17,430 nucleotides of DNA from Opitutaceae bacterium (GCA_023265535.1 JAHFTI010000021.1:1-17430), one strand, 5' to 3'. Shown: positions 1-8,134, counted from the first letter of the stretch. The notes: generated from the letters alone by a model not told the origin. Numbers and translations are program-made.

Positions 1-742
1 CCCCCTGCTCTCGCAGGAGGGAGCTTCGGCCGTCGCGTGAGATGAGCGGGGCGTTGGCGCCAAGAGCCAGCGCGACGATTGTCTGAGAACCGGAATAGGA
101 AAATGGATCCCAGGCCACCACGCGCAGGCCCTCGCTGGCCACATTCAGGCGTGAGACCAGCAGGCGGCTGAGCTCGGTGAATTCAGCCCAAGTGCGCGGG
201 GCGATCCGGGTGGCCTGTCCGGCACGGGCAAGCACGCTCTTGTTGTAGTACAGCATCGTGCCTCCCGCGGCGCTGGTGAGCGGCAGGGCAAGGAGCTTCT
301 GGTCATGGATGCAGCGTTCGTAATCCCGGGGAAACAGCCTGCCCTGGAGGCGAAGCTCGTCCGCCTTTGCCAGCTGCATGAGGTCCCGCAGTTCCCGATC
401 CGCACGCGACACGCGCAACCAGGCACTGTTGATCACGAGGAGGTCCGGCAGGACGCCACTCTTCAACGCGGCAAGCCAGCGGCGCCGAAGGAACTCGGCG
501 TGGACGAAGGTGGACTCGATGCGGATCCTGGGATGTGTTGCACGAAAGCGGTCGAGCAGGGCGTCATGAAGGACCAGGTTGCGCCCATCCCAATGATGCC
601 AAAGTGTTACAAGGCCCGCCTCTCCCTTGCCCAGGCGACACCCGGGAGAAGCCCCCCCCAGGCAGAAAAGCGCAGCTCCGCCTGCCATGCGTCCGATTGC
701 AGCACGCCGCGAGATGTTCCTGGTGGAGGAGCGTCTTTGCAC
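1..742 (-). CDS. ABC transporter extracellular solute-binding protein, family 1 (partial, C-terminus outside window)
   Basis: The frame is open from the left edge to a GTG start at 742 and encodes about 247 residues of a periplasmic sugar-type binding protein. Residues 11-17 read SRRAAIG, a twin-arginine-like motif, followed by a short hydrophobic stretch and SPGC at about 34, a poor lipobox. The mature part shows family features in order: TLWHHWDG, a F..THPRI.I strand, LKSGVLPDLLVI, ALPLTSAAGGTMLYYNKSVLARAG and a TWAEF helix. This is typical of SBP_bac_1 proteins that capture oligosaccharides for an ABC importer. An in-frame ATG at 688 would delete the RR motif, so GTG 742 is preferred, although it has no Shine-Dalgarno sequence. 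The permease genes would be expected left of the window. The substrate cannot be inferred. Confidence 0.85.
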   Translation of the reverse strand, partial: MQRRSSTRNISRRAAIGRMAGGAALFCLGGASPGCRLGKGEAGLVTLWHHWDGRNLVLHDALLDRFRATHPRIRIESTFVHAEFLRRRWLAALKSGVLPDLLVINSAWLRVSRADRELRDLMQLAKADELRLQGRLFPRDYERCIHDQKLLALPLTSAAGGTMLYYNKSVLARAGQATRIAPRTWAEFTELSRLLVSRLNVASEGLRVVAWDPFSYSGSQTIVALALGANAPLISRDGRSSLLREQG

Positions 743-752
743 TGAGGGGGGG

Positions 753-782
753 ATTGTAGCGCCTCTTGGTCTTTTCTGACAA
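753..782 (-). promoter_or_regulatory. Sigma70-like promoter of the solute-binding protein gene
   Basis: On the minus strand TTGTCA (777-782, five of six consensus -35 bases) is followed after 18 bp by TACAAT (753-758, five of six -10 bases). Transcription would begin near 745-747, only a few bases before GTG 742, so the message would be nearly leaderless. If ATG 688 were the start instead, the leader would be about 55 nt. Confidence 0.6.
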
Positions 783-791
783 AGACTTTGT
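779..791. promoter_or_regulatory. 13-bp perfect inverted repeat, candidate operator
   Basis: ACAAAG-A-CTTTGT is a perfect palindrome with 6-bp arms and one central base. It overlaps the -35 element of the solute-binding protein promoter, a usual place for a repressor site. A second inverted repeat, TGGCAG-tggg-CTGCCA, lies beside it at 797-812. The binding protein is unknown. The rest of 743-935 shows no gene and no clear promoter for the rightward gene. Confidence 0.35.
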
Positions 792-935
792 GCAAGTGGC
801 AGTGGGCTGCCAAGCAAGCATCCCTCAGGACTATTTCCCATTCCGCAGTGGGAGAATACCCAGCAGGAGGCTCCACCTGACTGCTCGTCGCGCTTGCACC
901 CGGGGCCTGCTTGGCGTTCCTCTGTCCCCCCGCCC

Positions 936-1634
936 ATGATGCGCCTGCTCCGAATCCTCCCCCTCCTTGTCCTCGCTTCCCTAGCCCACGCCGCCGGCGT
1001 ACCGGAGGAAATGAGGGCGGCCCTGGCGGGTTTCCGCACGGAAGGCCCCTTCGGCTGGGCCTTCACCCAAGCCAGCAGCGATGGAAGAAACTCGCTCACG
1101 GAAACCTATGATCCATCCCAGGCTGAGCCCTTTCGCTGGACCTTGGTCAGCCGAAACGGCGTGCCGGCAACGGAGGAGGACCGGAAGGAGTACCAGCAGA
1201 GCAAGCTGATCCGCACGAGCGCCCTGGACGCACCTCGCCTCGAGCGGCAGCTCGACCTGGACTCCTGCGAGGAACAGTCCGTCAGCGAGCGCTGGCTGAA
1301 ATGCACCTTCAGGCTCAAGCCCGGCGAACAGCACGACGACGCCCACGCGAACCTCTCCGTGCTGGTCACCCTGGACCGCCCCTCGCGCACCATCACGGAG
1401 GTGGAGATCAGCAGCCTCAGGCCCTTTGCCCCGGTCTTCGGGGTGAGGATCGAAAGCTCCCGCACCCTGCTCAGCTACAGCCTTCCCGAGGAGGGCAAGC
1501 CGAGCCTGCTGCTGCGCGCCCAGATCACCGTCGAAGGGCGGGCATTTTGGTTCAAGTCCCTCAACCAAAGGCTGGAAATCAACTGGAGCCAGCACCGCTT
1601 TGCCGGGCATGGCCGCAGCAAGCAGGGCTCCTGA
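936..1634 (+). CDS. Secreted protein of unknown function
   Basis: This is a 232-residue protein starting at the first of two adjacent ATG codons (936 and 939). An in-frame ATG further upstream (894) would put a proline-rich, non-signal-like stretch before the leader. Residues 1-19 are a classical Sec signal peptide: MMRLLR, then a Leu-rich core, then AHA before AGVPEEM. The mature part (about 213 residues) has alternating charged and hydrophobic strands, including FGWAFTQ, FRWTLVSRNGVPAT, WLKCTFRLKPG, ITEVEI, LLLRAQITVEGRAFWFKSLNQRLEI. This suggests a beta-rich fold of the LolA/lipoprotein-carrier kind, but no diagnostic motif was recognised. Two cysteines (DSCEEQ and LKCTF) could form a disulfide. 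The creatininase-like gene follows after 44 bp on the same strand, so co-transcription is plausible. Confidence 0.7.
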   Translation: MMRLLRILPLLVLASLAHAAGVPEEMRAALAGFRTEGPFGWAFTQASSDGRNSLTETYDPSQAEPFRWTLVSRNGVPATEEDRKEYQQSKLIRTSALDAPRLERQLDLDSCEEQSVSERWLKCTFRLKPGEQHDDAHANLSVLVTLDRPSRTITEVEISSLRPFAPVFGVRIESSRTLLSYSLPEEGKPSLLLRAQITVEGRAFWFKSLNQRLEINWSQHRFAGHGRSKQGS

Positions 1635-1678
1635 GATTCTGGCTCGCCGCGGACGCCGACAAGGCTCCTGATGGAGGC

Positions 1679-3046
1679 ATGACGCCGTCCTGGCTCGCCA
1701 ACACCGATCCTGCGCATGCCTGGGCCCATCTGCCGTGGCCCTCCATCCCCGCCTTGGGACGCCGCGCCGGCGCCTGCGCCATCCTGCCCCTTTTTCCGCT
1801 CTCGCAGGGCGACACCAGCCTCGCCGCGGACCACGGCGAGTGCGTTGGCTCCGAGGTGCTACGCCTGGCCTCTCTGCTCCTGGGAACATCACACCCGCAC
1901 TTGGTGCTGCCACCGCTTCGGTTCACGCCCGCCTGCAGCCCGGAGGCCCTCTTTGCGCTCGATTACGCCACGGCACACGCCCTCGCGCTCTCCCTGGCGG
2001 CCCATGTGCAGGCCTCGGGTTTCTCAAAGCTGGTCTTCTTCTGCCCCGATCCCGAGTTGCGCCCCTTCGCCGCGACCCTGGCGATCGATGCACGCGCGGA
2101 GTTCGACCTGCACGGCTACGTGCTTGCACTCGGCAACCCCGCTCTTGCCCACGGTGCCGCCAAGCCTGAGATGCTCCTGGCCGAGGCACACAGCACCGCC
2201 GGCCTGATCGACGAGATCTCACGCCACCGAAACCGGCACGACACGCCGGCCCTCGAACTGCAGGTCCTGCCCGCCGCCGCGCTCCCCCTCCCCCATCCAG
2301 CCTACAGGTCGCGCTACCTGGGAGCGCTCACGCCTGCCGCCCTGGCAGCCGCTGGCGCCACCGCAGGCGCGATTGCAGTGGTTCCCACTGCCTCCATCGA
2401 GCAGCATGGGCGACACCTGCCGCTCGGGGTGGACGCCATACTGGGGCAGGCCCTGCTGAGCTCGGCCCTCTCCCACGTGCCTGCCGACTTTCCCGTCTGG
2501 GTTGCCCCCGCCATCACCTACGGCAAAAGCAACGAACATGCGGGCTGGCCCGGAACGCTCTCGATCAGCGCACCGCAACTGCATGCCACGGCCTCCGCCT
2601 GCGTCGCCCAACTCGCAGCCCTGGGCTTCCGGCGTATCCTCTTTTACAATACACACGGGGGCAACACCGCCGTGCTCTCGTCGCTCCTCTCCGCCGCGCC
2701 CCGGTCCGGTCCCTCCCTGGGCTTCCTGAGGGGAACCTTCAAGCCCACCCTCTCCAGCGCCCAGGAAACCGAATGGGGCATGCACGCGGACGAGTGGGAA
2801 ACCTCGCTGATGCTCGCCTGCTCGCCCGAGCTGGTGGACCTGCGGAAGGCTACCTGCGAATACCCGGCGCTGCTCACGGACCCGGGCGTGCTGCGCCCCG
2901 AAAAGGCACCCGCCACCTTTGCCTGGCTCACCCGGGATGTCTCCCGCAGCGGCGTCATGGGCGATGCCACCGCCGCCAGCCTGGACAAGGGCGCCCTCTG
3001 GCTCGAACAGGAGGGACGCTCGCTCGCCGCCGCCCTGGTCCATTGA
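1679..3046 (+). CDS. Creatininase-family protein with a degenerate N-terminal domain
   Basis: This 455-residue protein is nearly twice the usual creatininase-family length (about 240-260). Residues 230-455 form a complete domain: AVVPTASIEQHGRHLPLGVD carries metal ligands E241, H243 and D252, NTHGGN carries H326, and HADEWETS (369-376) carries the conserved glutamate. The family comprises metal-dependent amidohydrolases, including creatinine amidohydrolase, the mycofactocin protein MftE and deformylases. The HGGN form resembles the MftE/deformylase side more than true creatininase. Residues 31-150 appear to repeat the same fold: AILPLFPLSQGD aligns with AVVPTASIEQHG, and FSKLVFFCPDPE aligns with FRRILFYNTHGG, but all ligands are lost. 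ATG 1679 is chosen because upstream sequence in this frame is antifunctional shadow of the preceding gene. GGAGG lies very close to it. The substrate is unknown. Confidence 0.8.
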   Translation: MTPSWLANTDPAHAWAHLPWPSIPALGRRAGACAILPLFPLSQGDTSLAADHGECVGSEVLRLASLLLGTSHPHLVLPPLRFTPACSPEALFALDYATAHALALSLAAHVQASGFSKLVFFCPDPELRPFAATLAIDARAEFDLHGYVLALGNPALAHGAAKPEMLLAEAHSTAGLIDEISRHRNRHDTPALELQVLPAAALPLPHPAYRSRYLGALTPAALAAAGATAGAIAVVPTASIEQHGRHLPLGVDAILGQALLSSALSHVPADFPVWVAPAITYGKSNEHAGWPGTLSISAPQLHATASACVAQLAALGFRRILFYNTHGGNTAVLSSLLSAAPRSGPSLGFLRGTFKPTLSSAQETEWGMHADEWETSLMLACSPELVDLRKATCEYPALLTDPGVLRPEKAPATFAWLTRDVSRSGVMGDATAASLDKGALWLEQEGRSLAAALVH

Positions 3047-3122
3047 CCCGCCCCCGTCCTTCCCGCACAGTCCAAGGCCCGCAGGCCCATGCCGCACGGA
3101 ACTCCCCACACACCCTCGCACC

Positions 3123-3587
3123 ATGGCTGAGCCTTCCCCCACGCAGCCCCGGCTCGGAGGCATCCTGCACGGGCTCCAGGCAGCCGACTCCTATGATGCC
3201 ATCGAGCAGCTGGCGCACCTGCTTTCGGGCTCCCTCAATGCATCAGATGCGATCAGGATATCCGCCGCCGCCATCGCCCGCGAGTCCCTGGCCTGCACCT
3301 CCATTGGGAAACAGACGGCCCTCCCCCACGCGAGGCTTCCCAGCATGGACCGCTTTCTCGTGGGCCTGGGCCTGAGCGCCACGCCCATTCCCTGGGGACC
3401 TGAACAGGCTCCCGTCAGGATCGTCATCCTGTCCGTGGTCCCCTCCGCTGCGAACCTCGCCTACCTGGGCTTCATGAAGAACCTCATGCAGGCGCTCAAG
3501 GATGAGCGCATCGCACGATGCCTGCTGGAGGCGGACGGTGAGGCGGCTGTGCGAGACTGGCTGTGGGGCCGCCTGCAGATCAAATGA
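3123..3587 (+). CDS. PTS EIIA domain protein (PtsN/fructose-type)
   Basis: This 154-residue single-domain protein is of the usual EIIA(Fru/Ntr) length. IARESLACTSIGKQTALPHAR (residues 51-71) carries the phosphoacceptor His69 in the family context IG...A.PHAR. The later part, VRIVILSVVPSAANLAYLGFMKNLMQAL, matches the second conserved region. In the nitrogen PTS such proteins take phosphate from NPr and regulate ion transporters and kinases by direct contact. Transporting members sit in sugar PTS operons. No EIIB or EIIC lies here. The next gene is a ClC anion transporter that starts inside this gene's stop codon (ATGA), favouring a regulatory role on ion transport. ATG 3123 is used because it begins just before the first conserved helix. 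Confidence 0.85.
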   Translation: MAEPSPTQPRLGGILHGLQAADSYDAIEQLAHLLSGSLNASDAIRISAAAIARESLACTSIGKQTALPHARLPSMDRFLVGLGLSATPIPWGPEQAPVRIVILSVVPSAANLAYLGFMKNLMQALKDERIARCLLEADGEAAVRDWLWGRLQIK

Positions 3588-5368
3588 GCAACGGCCTCCA
3601 GGACAAGCGGGCCCCGGGCGATGGCCGCACACTCCGGCGCCTTCGGCTGGGCCTGCGCCTTCTCTCGCGCCTGCGCCTCAGCGACCGCAACATGCTCTTC
3701 GCCTGGGCTGCCGTCGTGGGCGTGATCGGCGCCCTCTGCGCCCTGCTGGTCTTCAGGACAACAGACCTGCTCTTTCTCATCGCCACGGGGGGCGAACAGG
3801 GCAGGCATGTCGCCGTCTTCGCGCGCCTGGAATCCTGGCAACGCATCGCCATCCCCAGCGCCGGCGGCCTGCTCGGGGGGCTGATCCTTCTCTTCGCGCA
3901 CCGCTACGTGCGCGCCAAGGCGACGGATTACATGGAGGCAGTCGCCCTGGGTGACGGAAACATTCCCGTCCGCGCGAGCGTGACGAGGACCCTCTGCGCC
4001 CTCGTCTGCTATTCCTCGGGCGAGTCGGTCGGCAAGGAAGGCCCGCTGGTGCAGCTGGCGACTGTGTGCGCCTCCTGGCTGGGACGCCTCCGGCGCATGG
4101 CACCGGCGCGCAAGCGCATGCTGGTGGCCTGCGGTGCCGCCGCCGGCCTGTCCGCGGCCTACCACACCCCGCTGGCCGCGGCGATCTTCGTGGCGGAAAT
4201 TGTGCTGGGCTCGCTCGCCATGGAAAGCCTGGGCCCCTTGCTCATCGCCAGCATCGCCTCCACCCTCACGCTCACCGCGATCGAGGGAGCCGCCCCGCTC
4301 TACGTCTTCCATGGTCCCGTGGTGGAATCCTCCTGGGCCTACGTCATGTTCCCCGTGCTCGGCCTGGTCGTTGGCGGCGCCTCGCTGCTGTGGCTGCACT
4401 CCCTGCGCACCAGCCGACGGCTCTTCGGCTCGCTCCCCGTGCCACTCTGGGCGCAGATGGGCCTGGGAGGCCTCTGTGTCGGCGTGCTGGCGATCTGGCA
4501 TCCCGAGGCCGTGGGCAATGGGGCCCACATGATCCAGGGGCTCCTGGATGAGCAATATCCCCTGAAACTCCTCGCCGTCCTCCTCCTGCTGCGCGTGGTG
4601 GCCACCTGTGCGGCCTTCGGCTCGGGCGCGCTCGGGGGCGTCTTCACCCCGTCCCTGCTGGTCGGCGGCGCAGTGGGCAGCCTGTTCTGCCTGCTGGTCT
4701 CGCACCTGTGGCCCTCGGCCAACCTCTCGCCGGCAGCCTTCGCCCTCGCAGGCATGGGCGGTTTCCTCGCCGCCTCGGCGCAGGCTCCCATGACGGCCAT
4801 CCTCATGATCTTCGAGCTGACACGGCGCTACGACCTCGTGCTCCCGCTCGCCCTCACCGCGGTGGCCGCCTACTCGGCCGCCCGTGCCATCCGCTCCGAC
4901 AGTCTCTACGCGGAGAGCCTGAGCTCAGGGCCGCGCTCCGTTTTCGACCTGCCCCTCGCGAAGATCAGGATCGCCGACATCATGCGCCCCACCGCGTTCT
5001 CGGTCCGGCTCGAGTCGCCGTTCCGCGACATCGCCTCCGCCTTCCTGCGCGACACCACGGCCCAGCTCTGGGTCGTCTCCAGGGACAACAGGCTGCTCGG
5101 CCGCATCCTGCTCTCGGAGGTCGAGCCGTTCCTCAGGGAGGAGGACCTGGCCAACACGGTCATAGCCGGCGACATCATGCAGGAGGAGCCCGTCAGCCTG
5201 CCCTCCGACATCGGCCTTCCGCGCGCGTTGGAAATCTTCACCGACAGCAGCATCGAACGCCTCCCCGTGGTCGACCCCGCCACGCGCCAGCTGCTCGGCT
5301 CGGTCTCGCGCTCCGACCTGTTCCTGCTCATCGCCGAGCTCTCGCGCCGCGAGCAGGTCCGCGAATGA
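3584..5368 (+). CDS. ClC-family chloride channel/transporter with CBS domain pair
   Basis: This 594-residue inner-membrane protein starts at ATG 3584, overlapping the EIIA stop codon by ATGA. An earlier in-frame ATG (3563) would enlarge the overlap. The ClC membrane domain spans about 35-435 with many hydrophobic helices. Signature regions are YMEAVALGDGNIPVR (117-130), SVGKEGPLVQL (148-158) with the gating glutamate E152, YHTPLAAAIFVAE (193-205), GALGGVFTPSLLVGG (348-362) and a late MGGFLAASAQAPMTAI. The C-terminus (about 462-590) holds two CBS repeats (DIMRPTAFSV... and DIMQEEPVSLPS...), which bind adenine nucleotides in relatives. The loop reads GKEGP rather than GREGP, and the residue after E205 is Ile where E. 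coli ClC has the proton-relay glutamate. Whether it is a channel or an exchanger is therefore open. Confidence 0.92.
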   Translation: MSNGLQDKRAPGDGRTLRRLRLGLRLLSRLRLSDRNMLFAWAAVVGVIGALCALLVFRTTDLLFLIATGGEQGRHVAVFARLESWQRIAIPSAGGLLGGLILLFAHRYVRAKATDYMEAVALGDGNIPVRASVTRTLCALVCYSSGESVGKEGPLVQLATVCASWLGRLRRMAPARKRMLVACGAAAGLSAAYHTPLAAAIFVAEIVLGSLAMESLGPLLIASIASTLTLTAIEGAAPLYVFHGPVVESSWAYVMFPVLGLVVGGASLLWLHSLRTSRRLFGSLPVPLWAQMGLGGLCVGVLAIWHPEAVGNGAHMIQGLLDEQYPLKLLAVLLLLRVVATCAAFGSGALGGVFTPSLLVGGAVGSLFCLLVSHLWPSANLSPAAFALAGMGGFLAASAQAPMTAILMIFELTRRYDLVLPLALTAVAAYSAARAIRSDSLYAESLSSGPRSVFDLPLAKIRIADIMRPTAFSVRLESPFRDIASAFLRDTTAQLWVVSRDNRLLGRILLSEVEPFLREEDLANTVIAGDIMQEEPVSLPSDIGLPRALEIFTDSSIERLPVVDPATRQLLGSVSRSDLFLLIAELSRREQVRE

Positions 5369-5450
5369 TTGCCCGGGCGGGCGCACACACGCACCGACCC
5401 GGCGGGCATGGCCGCGGTGGCCAGCTGGCGACGAGCCCCGATCACCCCAC

Positions 5451-5480
5451 AAAAAAGGCGCGCCCCGGTGGGACGCGCCC
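5451..5480 (-). terminator. Rho-independent terminator of metK-ahcY
   Basis: Read on the minus strand, CGCGCC-type arms (GGGCGCG at 5480-5474 and CGCGCC at 5462-5457) form a GC-rich hairpin followed at once by six T residues (5456-5451). It lies 20 bp after the ahcY stop. The T-run is only on the minus-strand side, so it serves ahcY rather than the converging ClC gene. The rest of 5369-5499 shows only GC-rich minor inverted repeats. Confidence 0.8.
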
Positions 5481-5499
5481 TTGAAAGGTATCCACAGGA

Positions 5500-6912
5500 T
5501 CAATACCTGTAGTGCTCGGGCTTGTACGGGCCCTCGGGGGCGACGCCCAGGTAGGAGGCCTGCTTGGGGCTGAGGGTCGTCAGCTTGACGCCGATCTTCT
5601 CCAGGTGCAGGCGCGCCACCTCCTCGTCGAGGTGCTTGGGCAGGCGGTACACGCCCACCGTGTAGGTGTCGCGATTCTTCCAGAGGTCGAGCTGGGCCAG
5701 GGTCTGGTTCGTGAAGCTGTTCGACATCACGAAGGACGGGTGGCCCGTGGCGCAGCCGAGGTTCACCAGGCGACCCTCCGCGAGCATGTAGATCGAGGCC
5801 CCGCTGGGGAGGCGATACATGTCATACTGGGGCTTGATGGTGGTCTTGGTGACGCCGGGGGCCTTGTTGAGGAGGTCCACCTGGATCTCGTTGTCGAAAT
5901 GGCCGATGTTGCAGACGATCGCCTGGTCCTTCATGCGGAGCAGGTGGTCCAGGGTGATGACGTCGCAGTTGCCCGTGCAGGTCACGTAGAGGTCGGCCAC
6001 GCCGAGCGTGCTCTCCACCGTGTTGACCTCGAAGCCCTCCATCGCGGCCTGCAGGGCGTTGATGGGGTCGATTTCGGTGACGATCACGCGGGCACCGAAG
6101 CCGCGCAGCGAGTGCGCGGAGCCCTTGCCCACGTCACCGTAGCCGCAGACGCAGGCGACCTTGCCCGCGATCATGACGTCGGTGGCGCGCTTCAGGCCGT
6201 CGGCGAGCGACTCGCGGCAGCCGTAGAGGTTGTCGAACTTGGACTTCGTGACGGAATCGTTCACGTTGATGGCCGGCACGAGCAGCTTGCCCTGCTGGTG
6301 CAGCTGGTAGAGGCGGTGCACACCCGTGGTGGTCTCCTCGGAGACGCCGCGCCAGGCCTTGACCATGGGTCCGAAAACACCGGGCTGCTCGGCGCCGATG
6401 CGCTTGAGCAGGTTCTTGATCACCTGCTCCTCATGCGAGGAGGACTCGGTGTCCACCCAGCGGCTGCCCTGTTCCATCTCGTACCCCTTGTGCAGGAGCA
6501 GGGTCACGTCGCCGCCGTCGTCGACCACCAGCTCGGGCCCCTTGCCACCGGGGAAGGCGAGTGCCTTCCAGGTGCAGTCCCAGTATTCCTCGAGGGTCTC
6601 GCCCTTCCAGGCGAAGACTGGAACGCCGGCCTGCGCGATGGCGGCGGCGGCATGGTCCTGCGTGGAGAAGATGTTGCAGGAGGCCCAGCGCACATCGGCA
6701 CCCAGCTCACGCAGCGTCTCGATGAGGACCGCGGTCTGGATGGTCATGTGCAGGGACCCGGTCACGCGCACGCCCGTCAGGGGCTTTTGCGGGCCGAACT
6801 TGCGGCGCACGGACATCAGGCCGGGCATCTCATGCTCGGCGACGGAGATTTCCTTGCGGCCCCACTCGGCGAGGGAGAGATCCCGCACCAGAAAGTCGTT
6901 GTTGTTGCTCAT
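5500..6912 (-). CDS. ahcY: Adenosylhomocysteinase
   Basis: This 470-residue cytosolic enzyme reversibly hydrolyses S-adenosylhomocysteine to adenosine and homocysteine, removing the inhibitor left by methyltransferases. Visible features are GSLHMT (H55), VDDGGD (D131), SEETTTG (E192), NDSVTKSKFDN with catalytic K223 and D227, the NAD-binding loop GYGDVGKGSA (257-266) and the C-terminal KPEHYRY typical of the family. The segment around residues 145-190 is the insertion found in many bacterial and plant forms and absent from the shorter animal form, which explains the length. The gene lies 55 bp downstream of metK on the same strand and a terminator follows, so the two are probably one operon. 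No clear Shine-Dalgarno sequence precedes ATG 6912. Confidence 0.98.
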   Translation of the reverse strand: MSNNNDFLVRDLSLAEWGRKEISVAEHEMPGLMSVRRKFGPQKPLTGVRVTGSLHMTIQTAVLIETLRELGADVRWASCNIFSTQDHAAAAIAQAGVPVFAWKGETLEEYWDCTWKALAFPGGKGPELVVDDGGDVTLLLHKGYEMEQGSRWVDTESSSHEEQVIKNLLKRIGAEQPGVFGPMVKAWRGVSEETTTGVHRLYQLHQQGKLLVPAINVNDSVTKSKFDNLYGCRESLADGLKRATDVMIAGKVACVCGYGDVGKGSAHSLRGFGARVIVTEIDPINALQAAMEGFEVNTVESTLGVADLYVTCTGNCDVITLDHLLRMKDQAIVCNIGHFDNEIQVDLLNKAPGVTKTTIKPQYDMYRLPSGASIYMLAEGRLVNLGCATGHPSFVMSNSFTNQTLAQLDLWKNRDTYTVGVYRLPKHLDEEVARLHLEKIGVKLTTLSPKQASYLGVAPEGPYKPEHYRY

Positions 6913-6967
6913 GTAGTTGGGGGACGGGCCCCGTTGATTGTAATGGATGGAGGGATACGCAGGCCGC

Positions 6968-8134
6968 TTACTTGGCGGCCTTCAGGAGGGCGTCGACCAT
7001 GTTGGTCTGTTCCCAGGGCATGTCGGACTTGCCGAAATGCCCGTAATTGGTGGTCTGGCGATAGATCGGCCTGAGGAGGTCGAGCTGGCGGACGATGGCG
7101 GCAGGCTTGAAGCTGAACACCTTGCGCACGGCCTCGGAGATGACGTCATCGGGCACCTTGCCGGTGCCCATGGTGTCGACCCAGACGGAGACGGGCTCGG
7201 GATAACCGATGGCATAGGCCACTTGGAGCTCGCAGATCTCGGAGAGGCCGGAGGCCACCACGTTCTTGGCGACCCAGCGGCCCATGTAGGCGGCCGAGCG
7301 GTCCACCTTCGACGGGTCCTTGCCCGAGAAGGCGCCACCGCCGTGGCGACCCCAGCCACCATAGGTGTCGACGATGATCTTTCGGCCGGTCAGGCCGCAG
7401 TCACCCTCGGGACCACCGACCACGAAGCGGCCCGTGGGGTTGATGTAGAAACGGGTGTCCGAATCCATCATGGAGGCAGGAATCACCTTGCGCACCACAT
7501 GCTCGACCAGGAAGTCGCGGATGTCGGCGTGCTTGGCATGGGCGGCATGCTGGGTCGAGATGACGACGTTCTCCACGCGGACGGGCTTGTCGTTCTCGTA
7601 GCGGATGGAAACCTGTGACTTCGCATCGGGACGCAGCCAACCCACCACGCCGGCCTTGCGCAGCTCGGTCAGCTCGCGGCCCAGGCGATGGGCGAACATG
7701 ATGGCGGTCGGCATCATCTCGGGAGTCTCATTGCAGGCATAGCCAAACATGAGGCCCTGGTCGCCGGCACCCTGCTCGGCGGTGTCCTTGCCCTCGGCGG
7801 CACGGGCGTCGACGCCCTGGGCGATATCCGGAGACTGACGAGTAAGGCAGTTGTGTATGAACACCTTGTCCGCATGGAAGACATCGTCATCGTTGACGTA
7901 GCCGATGTCGCGAATCGCGTCGCGAATGATCTGTTCGTAGTTGAGGGTCGCGCGCGTCGTGATCTCGCCCGCCACCACCACCTGGTTGGACTTCACGAGG
8001 GTCTCGCAAGCCACCCGGCTCTCCTTGTCCTGCGCGAGGCAGGCGTCCAGTACGCTGTCGGAGATAAGGTCTGCCACTTTGTCAGGATGCCCCTCGCCAA
8101 CGGATTCGGAAGAAAACACAAAAGATTGCGCCAT
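6968..8134 (-). CDS. metK: S-adenosylmethionine synthetase (methionine adenosyltransferase)
   Basis: This 388-residue protein has the normal bacterial MetK length and makes S-adenosylmethionine from methionine and ATP. It shows SVGEGHPDK (11-19) at the N-terminus, the signature GAGDQG (122-127), GRFVVGGPEGDCGLTGRK (236-252), the phosphate-binding loop GGGAFSGKD (265-273) and a C-terminal FGKSDMPWEQTN. It is first in a metK-ahcY unit, pairing synthesis of the methyl donor with disposal of its product. The start codon lies in a 6-bp hairpin (8132-8150) and has no Shine-Dalgarno sequence, so initiation may be controlled by leader structure. Divergent from the two-component operon across an AT-rich 160-bp region. 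Confidence 0.98.
   Translation of the reverse strand: MAQSFVFSSESVGEGHPDKVADLISDSVLDACLAQDKESRVACETLVKSNQVVVAGEITTRATLNYEQIIRDAIRDIGYVNDDDVFHADKVFIHNCLTRQSPDIAQGVDARAAEGKDTAEQGAGDQGLMFGYACNETPEMMPTAIMFAHRLGRELTELRKAGVVGWLRPDAKSQVSIRYENDKPVRVENVVISTQHAAHAKHADIRDFLVEHVVRKVIPASMMDSDTRFYINPTGRFVVGGPEGDCGLTGRKIIVDTYGGWGRHGGGAFSGKDPSKVDRSAAYMGRWVAKNVVASGLSEICELQVAYAIGYPEPVSVWVDTMGTGKVPDDVISEAVRKVFSFKPAAIVRQLDLLRPIYRQTTNYGHFGKSDMPWEQTNMVDALLKAAK

Noticed and set aside
145..426. A 93-codon minus-strand frame at the left end
   Set aside because: It is out of frame with the solute-binding protein, whose motifs are clear in the adjacent frame.
981..1913. A 310-codon minus-strand frame across the secreted protein and creatininase-family genes
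   Set aside because: The product is Arg- and Gly-rich without recognisable domains, and it crosses two plausible plus-strand genes.
6913..6967. Separate promoter for ahcY (TACAAT at 6938-6943 on the minus strand)
   Set aside because: There is a -10-like box but no -35 element at the right distance; the 55-bp gap fits co-transcription with metK.
5512..7074. A 520-codon open frame on the plus strand opposite ahcY
   Set aside because: Its product is low-complexity, rich in Gly, Val, His and Leu, and it mirrors the codons of ahcY, whose minus-strand protein is unmistakable. High GC content leaves such antisense frames open.
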